A DNA stretch of 64,000 nt from Hoskinsella mucinilytica. GTDB taxonomy: Bacteria; Bacillota_I; Bacilli_A; Erysipelotrichales; Erysipelotrichaceae. The DNA lies in NCBI RefSeq assembly GCF_045223415.1, contig NZ_JBEQZJ010000013.1, forward strand, positions 1 to 64,000. The letters run 5' to 3'. The stretch's first letter is position 1. Every line of letters begins with the position of its first letter. Shown in pieces: positions 26,220 through 34,593 of the stretch. The notes beneath the pieces were generated by a model. The model saw only the letters and a list, made by a program, of their open reading frames with translations, did no database searches and was not told the DNA's origin. A program made the position numbers and the translations under genes.

Positions 26220-26714
26220 TCACTTCTGCTCCTTCGCCTTCTTCAACACGCTTTCCAGACTCACCGGTTCATCAAACGCTGCTATTTGATATTCCACCTG
26301 TACTCCCATTTTGATCAGCTCTTCTAATGCTTGTTCTTCCTCTGGAGAAAAACTTAAATCATGTGCATAGGAGTGACGATCCTGACGACTTCTCATACCA
26401 CCATAATTAATATAGTCAATTGGTACACCACCTTGTTTTAATGCCAATGCATCTGATGTACTTCCCAGAATCAAGAACGTTGAACGTTTGATTGGATTTT
26501 TCTTATAAATATTTACGAACTGCTGTACACCAAACACATGTACCAATAAATCCGGAGCTGCCATCTTTAACACCTGCGCTTGTACAGGATTTTGTGCAGC
26601 AGCATCATTCACACAGATTACCTGCTCTGCATTCACATGACGAAGCCAACTAGTTGCGACCTGTCCATGTATCAATCTGTCATCAATACGAATCCACTTG
26701 ATTGCCATTCTCAT
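26220..26714 (-). CDS. PTS mannose/fructose/sorbose-family IIB protein
   Basis: This 164-residue protein is a stand-alone IIB of the mannose class. The phospho-acceptor is His16 in RIDDRLIHGQV, the invariant family motif. It accepts phosphate from the IIA encoded just upstream and passes it to sugar bound in IIC/IID. The start could be the ATG at 26714 or 26708; GAAAGGG precedes both. The gene overlaps the end of the IIA gene by 32 bases, showing tight coupling. Confidence 0.94.
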   Translation of the reverse strand: MRMAIKWIRIDDRLIHGQVATSWLRHVNAEQVICVNDAAAQNPVQAQVLKMAAPDLLVHVFGVQQFVNIYKKNPIKRSTFLILGSTSDALALKQGGVPIDYINYGGMRSRQDRHSYAHDLSFSPEEEQALEELIKMGVQVEYQIAAFDEPVSLESVLKKAKEQK

Positions 26715-27126
26715 TCATCCCTTTCAATTTTTTACTGATATTCACTAAGGTGTCTTTATGAATTGTTTCTATTTTATCTTCCATTTCTGTTAGGGAGCTT
26801 GTTTGATCCAATACAACTTCCAATAACAAAGGCACATTCAATCCGGAGAATACACGCACATCCTCCATATGTTCGATTGCTAAATAAGTAGCGACATTTG
26901 CTGGAGTTCCACCATAGATATCAGTTAACACAATACATCCATCTTTTGTGTCTAATGTTTCATATAGTTCCTTTATTTCTGATAATGCCGTTTCGTATGG
27001 TTTTCCTTCTGTTACCAATACAGTCCCTATATTTTCTTGTTCATGTCCGATGATCATCTCCATGGTTTCTTTTGCGGCTTTCGCAAATTCCCCATGAGAT
27101 GCAAGGATCAATGCCTGTCTAGCCAT
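26683..27126 (-). CDS. PTS mannose-family IIA protein
   Basis: This 147-residue protein is a mannose-class IIA with the phospho-histidine His11 in ILASHGEFAKA and the later family motif TDIYGGTPANVA near residue 65. Its ATG overlaps the IID stop codon as TAATG, so I set the start at 27126; an in-frame opening further upstream lies inside IID. HPr phosphorylates it. The order IIC-IID-IIA-IIB on the minus strand places both soluble subunits after the membrane ones. Confidence 0.94.
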   Translation of the reverse strand: MARQALILASHGEFAKAAKETMEMIIGHEQENIGTVLVTEGKPYETALSEIKELYETLDTKDGCIVLTDIYGGTPANVATYLAIEHMEDVRVFSGLNVPLLLEVVLDQTSSLTEMEDKIETIHKDTLVNISKKLKGMNENGNQVDSY

Positions 27127-27965
27127 TATGCGATCACTCCGACCATTGCTAAAATCGTACCGATGATCAATATCGCAAATATCATAACGATCAACCATTT
27201 ACGAGGTACTCGTTTGTTGATTTGATATAGACCGATCGTAATAAGTAAAGGCAGTACATGTGGCATAACACCATCTAATAATTCTTGTATATTTACAACA
27301 GTTTCCTTTACCTGAATCACATAACCAATATTGAATTTTACAGAAGATGATATCAATGCACCTAACACGATGACACCAACCATAGTAGCTAAATTAATGA
27401 TATTACTCATCATTTTCGCTTGTTCTCCGGAAGTAACAAATTCCATTCCTTTTTGATATCCAAGAATAATACCACCATATTTAATGGCAATATTGATACC
27501 GTTATAGATGACAAACATCAAAATAACACCTAAGAAATTTCCTTGTAATGCATAAACTGCACCAATACTACCTGCAATCGCCTGTATGGTCAATTTAAAT
27601 ACAGAATCACCGATACCAGCCAAAGGTCCCATCATTCCTGCTTTTACCGCAACAACCGCCTCTTTTTCATCTATAGAAGTCGTTTCTTCCAAAGCCGCTG
27701 TAATACCCAATATCATACCGGTAGCGGTATTTTGAGATAGGAAATATTCCAAATGACGTTGCATAGCCGCAACACGTACTTCTTCAGGCTCATCTTTATA
27801 TATCTTATTTAATACAGGAGCCAGCGCAGTCGCAAAGCCAATGGATTGTGCAGTAACATTATTGATTGCAGTACCTAGACCCCAAATTTGTAACTGCCAA
27901 AACATTTTATTTAAATCTTTTTTTGTTAAAATTCCTGTAGTCTGTGCTTCTTTCTTTTTTCTCAT
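27126..27965 (-). CDS. PTS mannose-family IID membrane subunit
   Basis: This 279-residue protein is a IID subunit. Family features include the N-terminal TKKDLNKMFWQLQIWGLG, the AGMMGPLAGIGDSVF motif near residue 115 and C-terminal membrane segments. With IIC it forms the sugar channel. It overlaps IIC by four bases (ATGA), and its stop overlaps the IIA start, so all subunits are translationally linked. Confidence 0.94.
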   Translation of the reverse strand: MRKKKEAQTTGILTKKDLNKMFWQLQIWGLGTAINNVTAQSIGFATALAPVLNKIYKDEPEEVRVAAMQRHLEYFLSQNTATGMILGITAALEETTSIDEKEAVVAVKAGMMGPLAGIGDSVFKLTIQAIAGSIGAVYALQGNFLGVILMFVIYNGINIAIKYGGIILGYQKGMEFVTSGEQAKMMSNIINLATMVGVIVLGALISSSVKFNIGYVIQVKETVVNIQELLDGVMPHVLPLLITIGLYQINKRVPRKWLIVMIFAILIIGTILAMVGVIA

Positions 27966-28756
27966 AGGTCATATTCTCCTTCCCCATCTACATCAGCTGT
28001 AGTAGCTACTGGTGCAGGTGCTGCTTGCTGTTGATCCTTGATCTGCATGATCCATAAATATAATGTACCAAAAGCCAATGCGATCAACGTAATAGGTAAG
28101 ATATCTAAACCAAGATAAGCATTTAAAACAAATCCGAAAATCAAGAATGCCCACATACCGTTCTTCATAATGATGGTCATAAGAATGGATAAACCTACCG
28201 CTGGTAGAATTCTACTTGCGACATTCAAAGAGCTTAATACTTCTGCCGGAATGTAAGCCAAGACTTGATCGATCACACCTGATCCTAAATAGATGACTAG
28301 GAAGGTAGGAATCGCACGAACAGCAAATTGTAAGAGAGCACCAGCTGCTTCAATCTTCAATAATGAATTAAAATTTCCTGTTAATGCCAAACGATCTGCC
28401 CAAGGTGCAAAGAACTGACGAATAAATCCAACGATTAGAATTAATTGTTGTGATAATACAGCAACGGTGGTTGCTAACGCTACACCAGCCGCAATTTCTG
28501 AGCCACTGGTAATCGCAAAAGATGTCCCAACAATCGTTCCGACGATCATGTCCGGTGTTTGGTATCCGGCCATGTTACCAAGTCCCATCCACATTAATTC
28601 AAGAGTTGCACTGATAACCAATGCAGTTTCAAGATCCCCCAGAATGATTCCTACCATTGGTCCAACCAATAGCGGACGGCGAAGCATTTGAGGACCTTGA
28701 TCATCAAAAGAACAATAACCAGCCCATAATGCCAATAATAGTGCCTGCAATAACAT
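27962..28756 (-). CDS. PTS mannose/sorbose-family IIC membrane subunit
   Basis: This 264-residue protein is a IIC subunit with about seven membrane segments. It shows family features such as DQGPQMLRRPLLVGPMVG and the GLGNMAGYQTPD region. The C-terminal tail PAPVATTADVDGEGEYDL is soluble and acidic. It is the first gene of the operon: AAGGAGG precedes the ATG, and a promoter and cre site lie upstream. The transported sugar cannot be told from sequence. Confidence 0.93.
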   Translation of the reverse strand: MLLQALLLALWAGYCSFDDQGPQMLRRPLLVGPMVGIILGDLETALVISATLELMWMGLGNMAGYQTPDMIVGTIVGTSFAITSGSEIAAGVALATTVAVLSQQLILIVGFIRQFFAPWADRLALTGNFNSLLKIEAAGALLQFAVRAIPTFLVIYLGSGVIDQVLAYIPAEVLSSLNVASRILPAVGLSILMTIIMKNGMWAFLIFGFVLNAYLGLDILPITLIALAFGTLYLWIMQIKDQQQAAPAPVATTADVDGEGEYDL

Positions 28757-28783
28757 AATAATTTCCTCCTTGTTTCTACTTAC

Positions 28784-28843
28784 ATTCTAATCGGTAAAGA
28801 TCAGACCCTCAACGGAATGTTTGTGTAATTGTAAGCGCAAACA
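28784..28843 (-). promoter_or_regulatory. Mannose-class PTS promoter with cre site
   Basis: On the minus strand TTGAGG (28807-28812) and TAGAAT (28784-28789) are 17 bp apart. TGTAAGCGCAAACA at 28830-28843 fits the cre form WTGNAANCGNWWNCAW. It lies about 17 bp upstream of the -35, a place from which CcpA could activate or hinder initiation. No sigma-54 promoter (-24/-12) was seen. Confidence 0.6.
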
Positions 28844-28943
28844 TTTCATAAAAAGAATTTACATTTATAAGATGCAAAAAATTAGGACAACTTATTCGTA
28901 AGAGAAAACCCTACTTTTCATGTGACAAAAACATGATATTTGA

Positions 28944-28972
28944 TTGAACATAGCATCATATAGGTATATAAT
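28944..28972 (+). promoter_or_regulatory. Promoter of the 236-residue lipoprotein gene
   Basis: TTGAAC (28944-28949) and TATAAT (28967-28972) are 17 bp apart. The leader of about 115 nt contains a small hairpin TTTCAT...ATGAAA near 29010-29028. Confidence 0.65.
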
Positions 28973-29092
28973 GTAATTATAAATAAGTCATTCAAGTACC
29001 CGATACGTTTCATCATGATAATGAAAGTAATCACATACAAAAAAGGTTTTTCATAATGGTTGAATGTTGGGGGACACAAGGAGGGAATGAAC

Positions 29093-29803
29093 ATGATTTA
29101 CCGATTTTTTAAAAATCTTCACACCAAATGTTTACAACATTTCAACACATCTTGGAAACAAATCTCAATTCTATTCATTTTATTATTATCGTTAGGATTA
29201 GCTTCTTGTAGTAAAACCATAAAAATTGAATCTATATCGGTACCTGAAGAAGTGATTGAAATGGATGTCCAAGATGATTTCACGATTCCTTTTACGGTTT
29301 CACCAAAGGATGCTGATATATCAAACATTGAAATTAAAAGTGATAAAGAAATTATAGTAACACAAGATGACACTACGCTCCATATCGAATCCGGAAGTAC
29401 TGAGGGTAATTATACATTATATATGAAAGATGATAAGATCGAAAGTAATCTTATCAAAGTACAAGTAGTTGATAAAGAACGAGTAAAAAAAGAGGAAGAA
29501 GCAAAGAAAGCTGCGGAAGAGGAAGCAAGAAAAGCAGAAGAAAAGAAAAAAGCAGAGGAAGCTGCCGCAAAAAAAGCGGAGGAAGAAAAAGCTTTACAGA
29601 CACAGCAAAATGCTGTACAAAGTCAAACAGAATCTCAACAAGTGCCAAGTGATCCTATAGAGGCAACCGTTTGGATCGCCAGTTCGGGAAATGGTACAAA
29701 ATATCATTCTAATCCAAATTGTAGTCGAATGAAAAACCCATATCAAATCACAAAATCTGAAGCAATTGCACAAGGATATGATCCTTGTAAAAAATGTTAT
29801 TAA
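29093..29803 (+). CDS. Lipoprotein with acidic/basic coiled region and C-terminal zinc-ribbon-like module
   Basis: This 236-residue protein has an N-terminal signal with lipobox LASC (Cys39). Residues 45-125 look like a small beta-sandwich. Residues 125-170 are a charged coiled coil made of K, E and A. The last 45 residues carry C-x8-9-spaced histidine/cysteine residues (KYHSNPNCSRMKN ... GYDPCKKCY), a pattern like the Ada-type or nuclease-associated metal-binding tail seen at the end of many Gram-positive exported proteins. The ATG at 29093 is 7 bases after GGAGG. Monocistronic, exposed on the outer surface; function unknown. Confidence 0.75.
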   Translation: MIYRFFKNLHTKCLQHFNTSWKQISILFILLLSLGLASCSKTIKIESISVPEEVIEMDVQDDFTIPFTVSPKDADISNIEIKSDKEIIVTQDDTTLHIESGSTEGNYTLYMKDDKIESNLIKVQVVDKERVKKEEEAKKAAEEEARKAEEKKKAEEAAAKKAEEEKALQTQQNAVQSQTESQQVPSDPIEATVWIASSGNGTKYHSNPNCSRMKNPYQITKSEAIAQGYDPCKKCY

Positions 29804-29827
29804 AACAACGATGAAAGTCGTTGTTTT
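29802..29827. terminator. Rho-independent terminator
   Basis: AAAACAACGA (29802-29811) pairs perfectly with TCGTTGTTTT (29818-29827). It ends the lipoprotein gene. Confidence 0.85.
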
Positions 29828-30166
29828 ATTACTATCTAAACATTATGAAATGATGATATGATTTATGGTCAACAAAACAAACATTCTTGCCGCCCTCATA
29901 GTTCACACTATATTTGTCTGCCAAACTATCTGTGGACCTCTCATCTTTCCACAACTCCTTCGCACACTTCTTCACAGAAATGCACTAGTTTAGATTTCTT
30001 GTATTGTATTGGAACTCAACAAAGTAGGACTTTCACAACCATGATACCTCACTTTTCAAAGTTCATTCATTCCGTTTATACACCGTAAGTGAAAGAAACT
30101 TCTAATCTGAAAGAAAGTTCAACCATGCCGATCCATCTTTGAACTATAGCAACTGCCTTCCACACA
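29828..30166. other. 339-bp intergenic stretch without a convincing gene
   Basis: Between two strong terminators lies a segment that is pyrimidine-rich on the plus strand. A 76-codon plus frame exists but has no ribosome site and a biased, unlikely composition. ATAGTTCA near 29900 and TGAACTAT near 30140 could pair and bring the ends together. I cannot match it to a known RNA. Confidence 0.3.
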
Positions 30167-30197
30167 AAAACACGTCTCAACAGTTAAGACGTGTTTT
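30167..30197. terminator. Rho-independent terminator of mupG
   Basis: AAAACACGTCT (30167-30177) pairs perfectly with AGACGTGTTTT (30187-30197) around a nine-base loop. T-runs exist on both strands. Confidence 0.88.
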
Positions 30198-30200
30198 CTT

Positions 30201-31367
30201 TTATTTGATAAAACTAAAGTATGTGCCCGGTGTGATATAATCCAATAATTGCATTTCATCCTCATTTAAATGACCTACCAGATTTCTCTGTCCATCATTT
30301 TCCATGTCCTTAAGACAAATCTGAAGTTCCCCGCAATAATGTTTTAAATTATCATTTACGATCATGACATCACCTTTTGTAAAATAAGGTTTCGTTATTT
30401 TCCGATAAGGAATGCTTTCTTTTCCATATAAAGTTCTTGTGATACGAGAACGTAACATATAATCACTGCTATCACCTAGATCACAATGTTTTTTAAACTG
30501 ATACAATATCTTACTTTCTATATCATTGATATCCTGTTTCGTATCTATCTGAAGTACGACTCTTTTCTTTCCAACATTTGGTATGACAGCTTCAACCATC
30601 TTTTCAAATTCCGTTTTCTCTTCTACGACATCCTGTTGTTTTAACGTTTGCATTGCTTCTTTTAACTCTGCTTCACTAGCAAATGCATTACCAAAGTATA
30701 AGATATCCGTATCTCCCATAGCCAAAAATTCTCTTACTTGATAGCTGATAGAACGTTTGCGATGATCTTCAATCGTTGGCAACCCATCATACACTGGCCA
30801 TGGTCCATGCGCTTTTTCTACATTAGAAGTAATAAATGCTCCGATTTTAACAGGATACTTTTTCCATATCTCATTGATTCTTCGATATTCTTTCTTCGGT
30901 ACTCCTGTATAGCGCTCTGGATAGAAGTTATGACACAAAGTCACTTCTTTTCCATTTAATCTCTCAATGACTGGCTGAACTGCTTGGATCATAAAAGCAC
31001 TAAATTGAATTTTAATTCCTTCTTTGTTGTTAACTAAGATAACATCACGTTCATCACCATAACAAAAATCCATTCGGATTTCATCTACACCGATTTGTTT
31101 GAATACACTGATATCATGTTCAGTTGCGCCAAAGCGATCAAACATTTGTGCATTGGCATCAATACAAACCTCCATTTGATGAACATGTGCCATACTACAA
31201 AGCTTTTGAAAACAAGACAATACCTCTTCCTTTTCTCCCGGTACTGAAAACATACTTGTAAATATCCTTGTAAACCCATATTGAGAAGCTAGCTTAATAT
31301 ATGCTTCCATCTCCTGTAAGGTTTCTTGTTCAGGATATAAAGAGATTCCTAATTCCACAATTCTCAT
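30201..31367 (-). CDS. mupG: MupG-family (DUF871) 6-phospho-N-acetylmuramidase
   Basis: This 388-residue protein matches the DUF871/MupG family: ELGISLYPE at the start, a TIM-barrel core (RIFTSMFSVPGE; EIRMDFCYG; CHNFYPERYTG) and a C-terminal cyclophilin-like domain. MupG cleaves MurNAc-6-phosphate disaccharides taken up by a PTS during cell-wall recycling. GGAGG touches the ATG at 31367, so the GTG at 31358, nine bases downstream of it and giving a start closer to the family, may be the real one. No MurNAc PTS gene is adjacent. A cre-like sequence lies upstream. Confidence 0.85.
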   Translation of the reverse strand: MRIVELGISLYPEQETLQEMEAYIKLASQYGFTRIFTSMFSVPGEKEEVLSCFQKLCSMAHVHQMEVCIDANAQMFDRFGATEHDISVFKQIGVDEIRMDFCYGDERDVILVNNKEGIKIQFSAFMIQAVQPVIERLNGKEVTLCHNFYPERYTGVPKKEYRRINEIWKKYPVKIGAFITSNVEKAHGPWPVYDGLPTIEDHRKRSISYQVREFLAMGDTDILYFGNAFASEAELKEAMQTLKQQDVVEEKTEFEKMVEAVIPNVGKKRVVLQIDTKQDINDIESKILYQFKKHCDLGDSSDYMLRSRITRTLYGKESIPYRKITKPYFTKGDVMIVNDNLKHYCGELQICLKDMENDGQRNLVGHLNEDEMQLLDYITPGTYFSFIK

Positions 31368-31387
31368 CCTCCGATCTATAGATTTAT

Positions 31388-31401
31388 TGTAAGCGTTTTA
31401 A
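31388..31401 (-). promoter_or_regulatory. cre-like sequence upstream of mupG
   Basis: TGTAAGCGTTTTAA matches the cre consensus except for one base (A in place of the final C). It lies 21 bases before the mupG start, where CcpA binding would block transcription. Confidence 0.4.
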
Positions 31402-31493
31402 AGATTTCCTTCAAGTGAAACTTATCGTAATCTATATCGCAAAAAAATAGGAATAAATATAAAAAGAACCTTTATTTTTCTTCTGAAGTAAAC

Positions 31494-31499
31494 TATAAT
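31494..31499 (+). promoter_or_regulatory. -10 element of small peptide copy B
   Basis: TATAAT at 31494-31499 lies 27 bases before the AAAGGAG-led peptide start. The -35 (TTTATT at 31471-31476, 17 bp away) is weak. Confidence 0.45.
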
Positions 31500-31525
31500 T
31501 AATGTAAAAAAAGGAGCTGATAACT

Positions 31526-31636
31526 ATGGTAACGATCATCCTTCTGATAGATATGATTCTTCGAGTCATTTTCCCTATCATCATTATCCTTGGCTTGATT
31601 TATCTTTGTGTAAAGTTATATAAAAAATATTTTTGA
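31526..31636 (+). CDS. Small transmembrane peptide, 36 aa, toxin-like (copy B)
   Basis: The frame encodes 36 residues with AAAGGAG seven bases before the ATG. It has a short N-terminal part ending with an Asp and an Arg, one hydrophobic segment (VIFPIIIILGLIYLC) and a basic tail KLYKKYF. It aligns without gaps to the 34-residue peptide at 23096-23200. The strong ribosome site and own -10 support expression. Size and charge layout resemble type I toxins, but I do not recognise a named family and see no proven antitoxin RNA. It is too short for usual gene finders. Confidence 0.6.
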   Translation: MVTIILLIDMILRVIFPIIIILGLIYLCVKLYKKYF

Positions 31637-31710
31637 TTGACATATATACACTTGATTACACTGTTAGATATGATTTAATTGAAGATTTTCAACAAGGAAA
31701 GGCATTCATT

Positions 31711-31737
31711 ATGAATGAAAAAGAAAAAGGTTTGTAA
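31711..31737 (+). other. 8-codon frame MNEKEKGL after a ribosome site
   Basis: AAGGAAAGG precedes an ATG opening an 8-codon frame that ends four bases before the Mrr-like remnant. It may be a leader peptide or debris of the same lost locus. Evidence is only the ribosome site and position. Confidence 0.2.
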
Positions 31738-31740
31738 AAA

Positions 31741-31920
31741 ATGCGAAATTACTATATGGTTAGAGCACAAGGTTCTAAAGAAGAGGATTTTAAGGAATTT
31801 TTCGACAAAAATATCATAGCTGTTGGTTGGAGTAACATTGATTTTAGTAAAGAGAATAATATTAACAACTTAAAAGGTCTTAATATCTGGCAGACCTTTT
31901 GTTATTTTATATATGTATGA
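31741..31920 (+). pseudogene. N-terminal remnant of an Mrr/McrB-type restriction protein
   Basis: The frame begins MRNYYMVRAQGSKEEDFKEF and continues DKNIIAVGWSNIDFS, a pattern I know from the N-terminal module of Mrr- or McrB-type restriction and EVE-like proteins (YWMVRAG ... FIEKNIVAIGW). After about 45 residues the similarity ends and the frame runs through a terminator hairpin to a stop at 59 codons. The rest of the protein is absent, so this is most likely a deletion remnant of a DNA-defence gene rather than a functional peptide. Confidence 0.5.
31872..31900. terminator. Terminator of the bacteriocin operon
   Basis: AAAAGGTCT (31872-31880) pairs perfectly with AGACCTTTT (31892-31900). 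It lies just after the ABC ATPase gene on the minus strand and inside the remnant on the plus strand. Confidence 0.75.
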
Positions 31921-32533
31921 TAGTATCACAACGCTTTGCCAATGACATATCATGGGTTACGATCATAACCGTCTTTTCTTTTGTTAGATTCTTTAGGATA
32001 CCAAAAACGATTTCTTTATTTTCTTCATCAAGATTTCCAGTTGGCTCATCAGCCAATATCAATTCACATGGCTTCAATAATAATCGTGCCAAAGCTACTC
32101 TTTGCTGTTCACCACCAGATAGCGTGTAAACCTTACTATCCATTTTGTCTAAAAGACCAACCTTCTCTAATACCTTTTGTATTTCTTCTTGTTGTTGTGA
32201 TTTTGTAAGATGACGAATTGGAATTATCATATTTTCTTTCACTGTTTCATTTTCTATGAGTGCATAATTTTGAAATAAAAAACCTAGTTTTTCTTTATAT
32301 AGCTTTCTTTTATCACGGGAACGATATTCCTTCATGTTTTTCCCAAAGATCGATATCATTCCATCGTCATATGATTCTAAACCACCAATCATATTAATCA
32401 ATGTGCTTTTCCCAGAACCAGATTTTCCGCAAATCGCTACCATTTGATGTTCCTCAATCGTTATATTCAAATGATCAAATAGTCTGTTATCATCAAATGT
32501 CTTTGCTAGATTTTTAATATCAACGATAATCAT
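31907..32533 (-). CDS. ABC transporter ATPase of a lactococcin-972-type bacteriocin system
   Basis: This 208-residue ATPase has Walker A GKSGSGKST near residue 35, the signature LSGGEQQR, Walker B LILADEPTGNLD and the switch histidine in VTHDMS. This is the compact MacB/LolD-like type. It overlaps the large membrane protein gene by 14 bases and completes the gene order bacteriocin, membrane protein, ATPase that is standard for lactococcin-972-type loci. It probably powers export of, or immunity to, the bacteriocin. Confidence 0.88.
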   Translation of the reverse strand: MIIVDIKNLAKTFDDNRLFDHLNITIEEHQMVAICGKSGSGKSTLINMIGGLESYDDGMISIFGKNMKEYRSRDKRKLYKEKLGFLFQNYALIENETVKENMIIPIRHLTKSQQQEEIQKVLEKVGLLDKMDSKVYTLSGGEQQRVALARLLLKPCELILADEPTGNLDEENKEIVFGILKNLTKEKTVMIVTHDMSLAKRCDTIIHI

Positions 32534-34538
32534 AATAGCCCCTCCTCTCTAATACAAGAACATTTTTATCCATAAAATAGGAAATAAGATATGTAAACAT
32601 AAAATCTAATATCAAAACAGCTGGAACATAAATTAACGCAGGCTGATATCCTAAGACGAATAAGAAGACCATTATTAAGGCATATAAAATCATCTGACTT
32701 TTATAATATTCTTGATATTTATAGAGTAGTGTTTCCCCATGAATAGTATGAATAAATATTTTTCTTCTATTTTTTTCAATATAACATGTAAGATACTGAT
32801 AAATGAGAAATACGATTCCTAAGAAAATCATGACAAACTCTATCACATTGATTAATACTTGGGTCTTTAATTCATCCATGTATAGTGCTAAATCATTCTC
32901 TACACTTGAAACATTGATATCATTAGCATCAATACCAACTACTTGACACCATTTCTTAAAACCTAATTCTAAATCCTGTGTTCCTACATCTATCAAACAG
33001 TGAGATATATCAAATTGATCATCTATCACTATATAATTATTTGATATAAATCCATCTTTACTGTCAATATAACCCGGTTGATAAGTGTAACATCTCTGAT
33101 CATCTTTTATCTCAATTAATTGATAATGTTGAAAATTCGGATTTGCTTTTACTGTTTTAACTTCAGGTCTATCCATCATAGATTGTGGTATCAATAGATA
33201 GGACTGCCCTGGCAATATAGCATCTGAAATGTTTTGATTGTCTACATCTTTGATATTTTGCAAATTTAAATATGTCGTATTCACTCTTATCCCATTTTTC
33301 AAATAGCTCAATATATCATATGCATCTTCATCCATAGATGTATTTTTATGTCTTTTATCATATTGGAATGTGTCGATATAAATCATTCCTTGATTATTTT
33401 TAACTATCTCTTGAATTTTATTACTATAAGCAAGCATCTCTTCCGTTGTACCACCTATCTGATTTGAAAAAGAATCAATCTTTATTTTGGTATTCACATT
33501 TTCTAAAAGTGTAGTACTTAATTGATACTCATCTATTAGGCTTATAAATGACTGCATACTCATCATAAGACATAGGATAGCGATAAAAGCAAAAATACCC
33601 TTTAAAACATAATGAATTGTAAATATAATAAAATGTGAGTATTTATTTTTAATTCCGTCTAAGATTTTCATTTTGTTCACGATGAAGAAACAGATTCCAT
33701 AAACTCCCACCATCAATATAAGCATTAAAAAGAATGTTATCATAAGCCAAAAAACATATTGATCCATTAGGATACCATTATTTGCTATAAAAACATATCC
33801 CAATATGACAATCAAAAAAAACATAAATAGGAATAAAATCACTCTTTTTAACAAAATCTCCTTCATAATGCTATTCAAAGCTAAACCATTTAATTTATAC
33901 AACGATATCTTTCGTTGCTTTTTTATAATATCAAACAATAAAATCGCACAATAAAGTAATATCAAGATACCCAATCCAGTGATGGACTGAATCAGCCAAT
34001 CTTTATACATGGCTTCTTTTTGTTCATCCATAGTATAATGCCCTGACACTTCTGCATTTAAAGCTGGATCTATTTGATATAACTCGAAGCTTAATTTTGA
34101 AATGAACTCCTCATTTTTACTTTGGACATATAGATTTCCATATAAATCATCTATCTTAAGATGTCCTAATTCATCATAAAAATAAATAGTTTGTTCCTTA
34201 CTATACTTTGCTCCTATTGTATACGGTTGAAGAAACTTTATTTTTTTAAAAAAATGATTCCCCTCATTATAGGATACATATACTTTTCTTTGGAGTTTCT
34301 CATATAACGTGTAAAATACTATATCATCTTGTTGTTTTTCTATTGAATCAAGTACATGAATTATTTGTTCTTTTTGATCAGATGTTAATATACTCGGGAT
34401 ATTTATACTGGCTATTTCTGCCTGCTCATCACCAAAACACATATAATAGTTTTGAGAATTCACAATAGAAAACTGCATTGAAATAAATACAATAAACCCT
34501 GATATCAAAGCTATAACGAACTTTTCTATGTGTTTCAT
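32520..34538 (-). CDS. Bacteriocin-associated integral membrane protein (DUF1430-like)
   Basis: This 672-residue membrane protein has one N-terminal segment, a large extracytoplasmic region, a cluster of segments around residues 190-345, a second extracytoplasmic region (about 345-565) and terminal segments around 570-660. That two-half, seven-plus segment layout matches the bacteriocin-associated proteins partnered with a MacB-type ATPase. I start it at the ATG after AAGGAGATAACGGT; an opening nine codons earlier lacks a site. It lies 55 bases after the bacteriocin gene. A role in secretion or immunity is assigned from context. Confidence 0.8.
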   Translation of the reverse strand: MKHIEKFVIALISGFIVFISMQFSIVNSQNYYMCFGDEQAEIASINIPSILTSDQKEQIIHVLDSIEKQQDDIVFYTLYEKLQRKVYVSYNEGNHFFKKIKFLQPYTIGAKYSKEQTIYFYDELGHLKIDDLYGNLYVQSKNEEFISKLSFELYQIDPALNAEVSGHYTMDEQKEAMYKDWLIQSITGLGILILLYCAILLFDIIKKQRKISLYKLNGLALNSIMKEILLKRVILFLFMFFLIVILGYVFIANNGILMDQYVFWLMITFFLMLILMVGVYGICFFIVNKMKILDGIKNKYSHFIIFTIHYVLKGIFAFIAILCLMMSMQSFISLIDEYQLSTTLLENVNTKIKIDSFSNQIGGTTEEMLAYSNKIQEIVKNNQGMIYIDTFQYDKRHKNTSMDEDAYDILSYLKNGIRVNTTYLNLQNIKDVDNQNISDAILPGQSYLLIPQSMMDRPEVKTVKANPNFQHYQLIEIKDDQRCYTYQPGYIDSKDGFISNNYIVIDDQFDISHCLIDVGTQDLELGFKKWCQVVGIDANDINVSSVENDLALYMDELKTQVLINVIEFVMIFLGIVFLIYQYLTCYIEKNRRKIFIHTIHGETLLYKYQEYYKSQMILYALIMVFLFVLGYQPALIYVPAVLILDFMFTYLISYFMDKNVLVLERRGYYDYR

Positions 34539-34593
34539 ACCGTTATCTCCTTTTGAAAAGCTCAACGCTCTAGGAGCATTGAGCCTTCTTTTG

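Noticed and set aside
28757..28860. Sigma-54 (-24/-12) promoter before the mannose-class PTS
   Set aside because: No TGGCAC-N5-TTGCA-like pair was found, and the linked PRD regulator lacks an AAA+ domain.
29858..30088. 76-codon plus frame
   Set aside because: No ribosome site and an odd Ser/Thr/His/Cys-rich composition from the pyrimidine bias of the strand.
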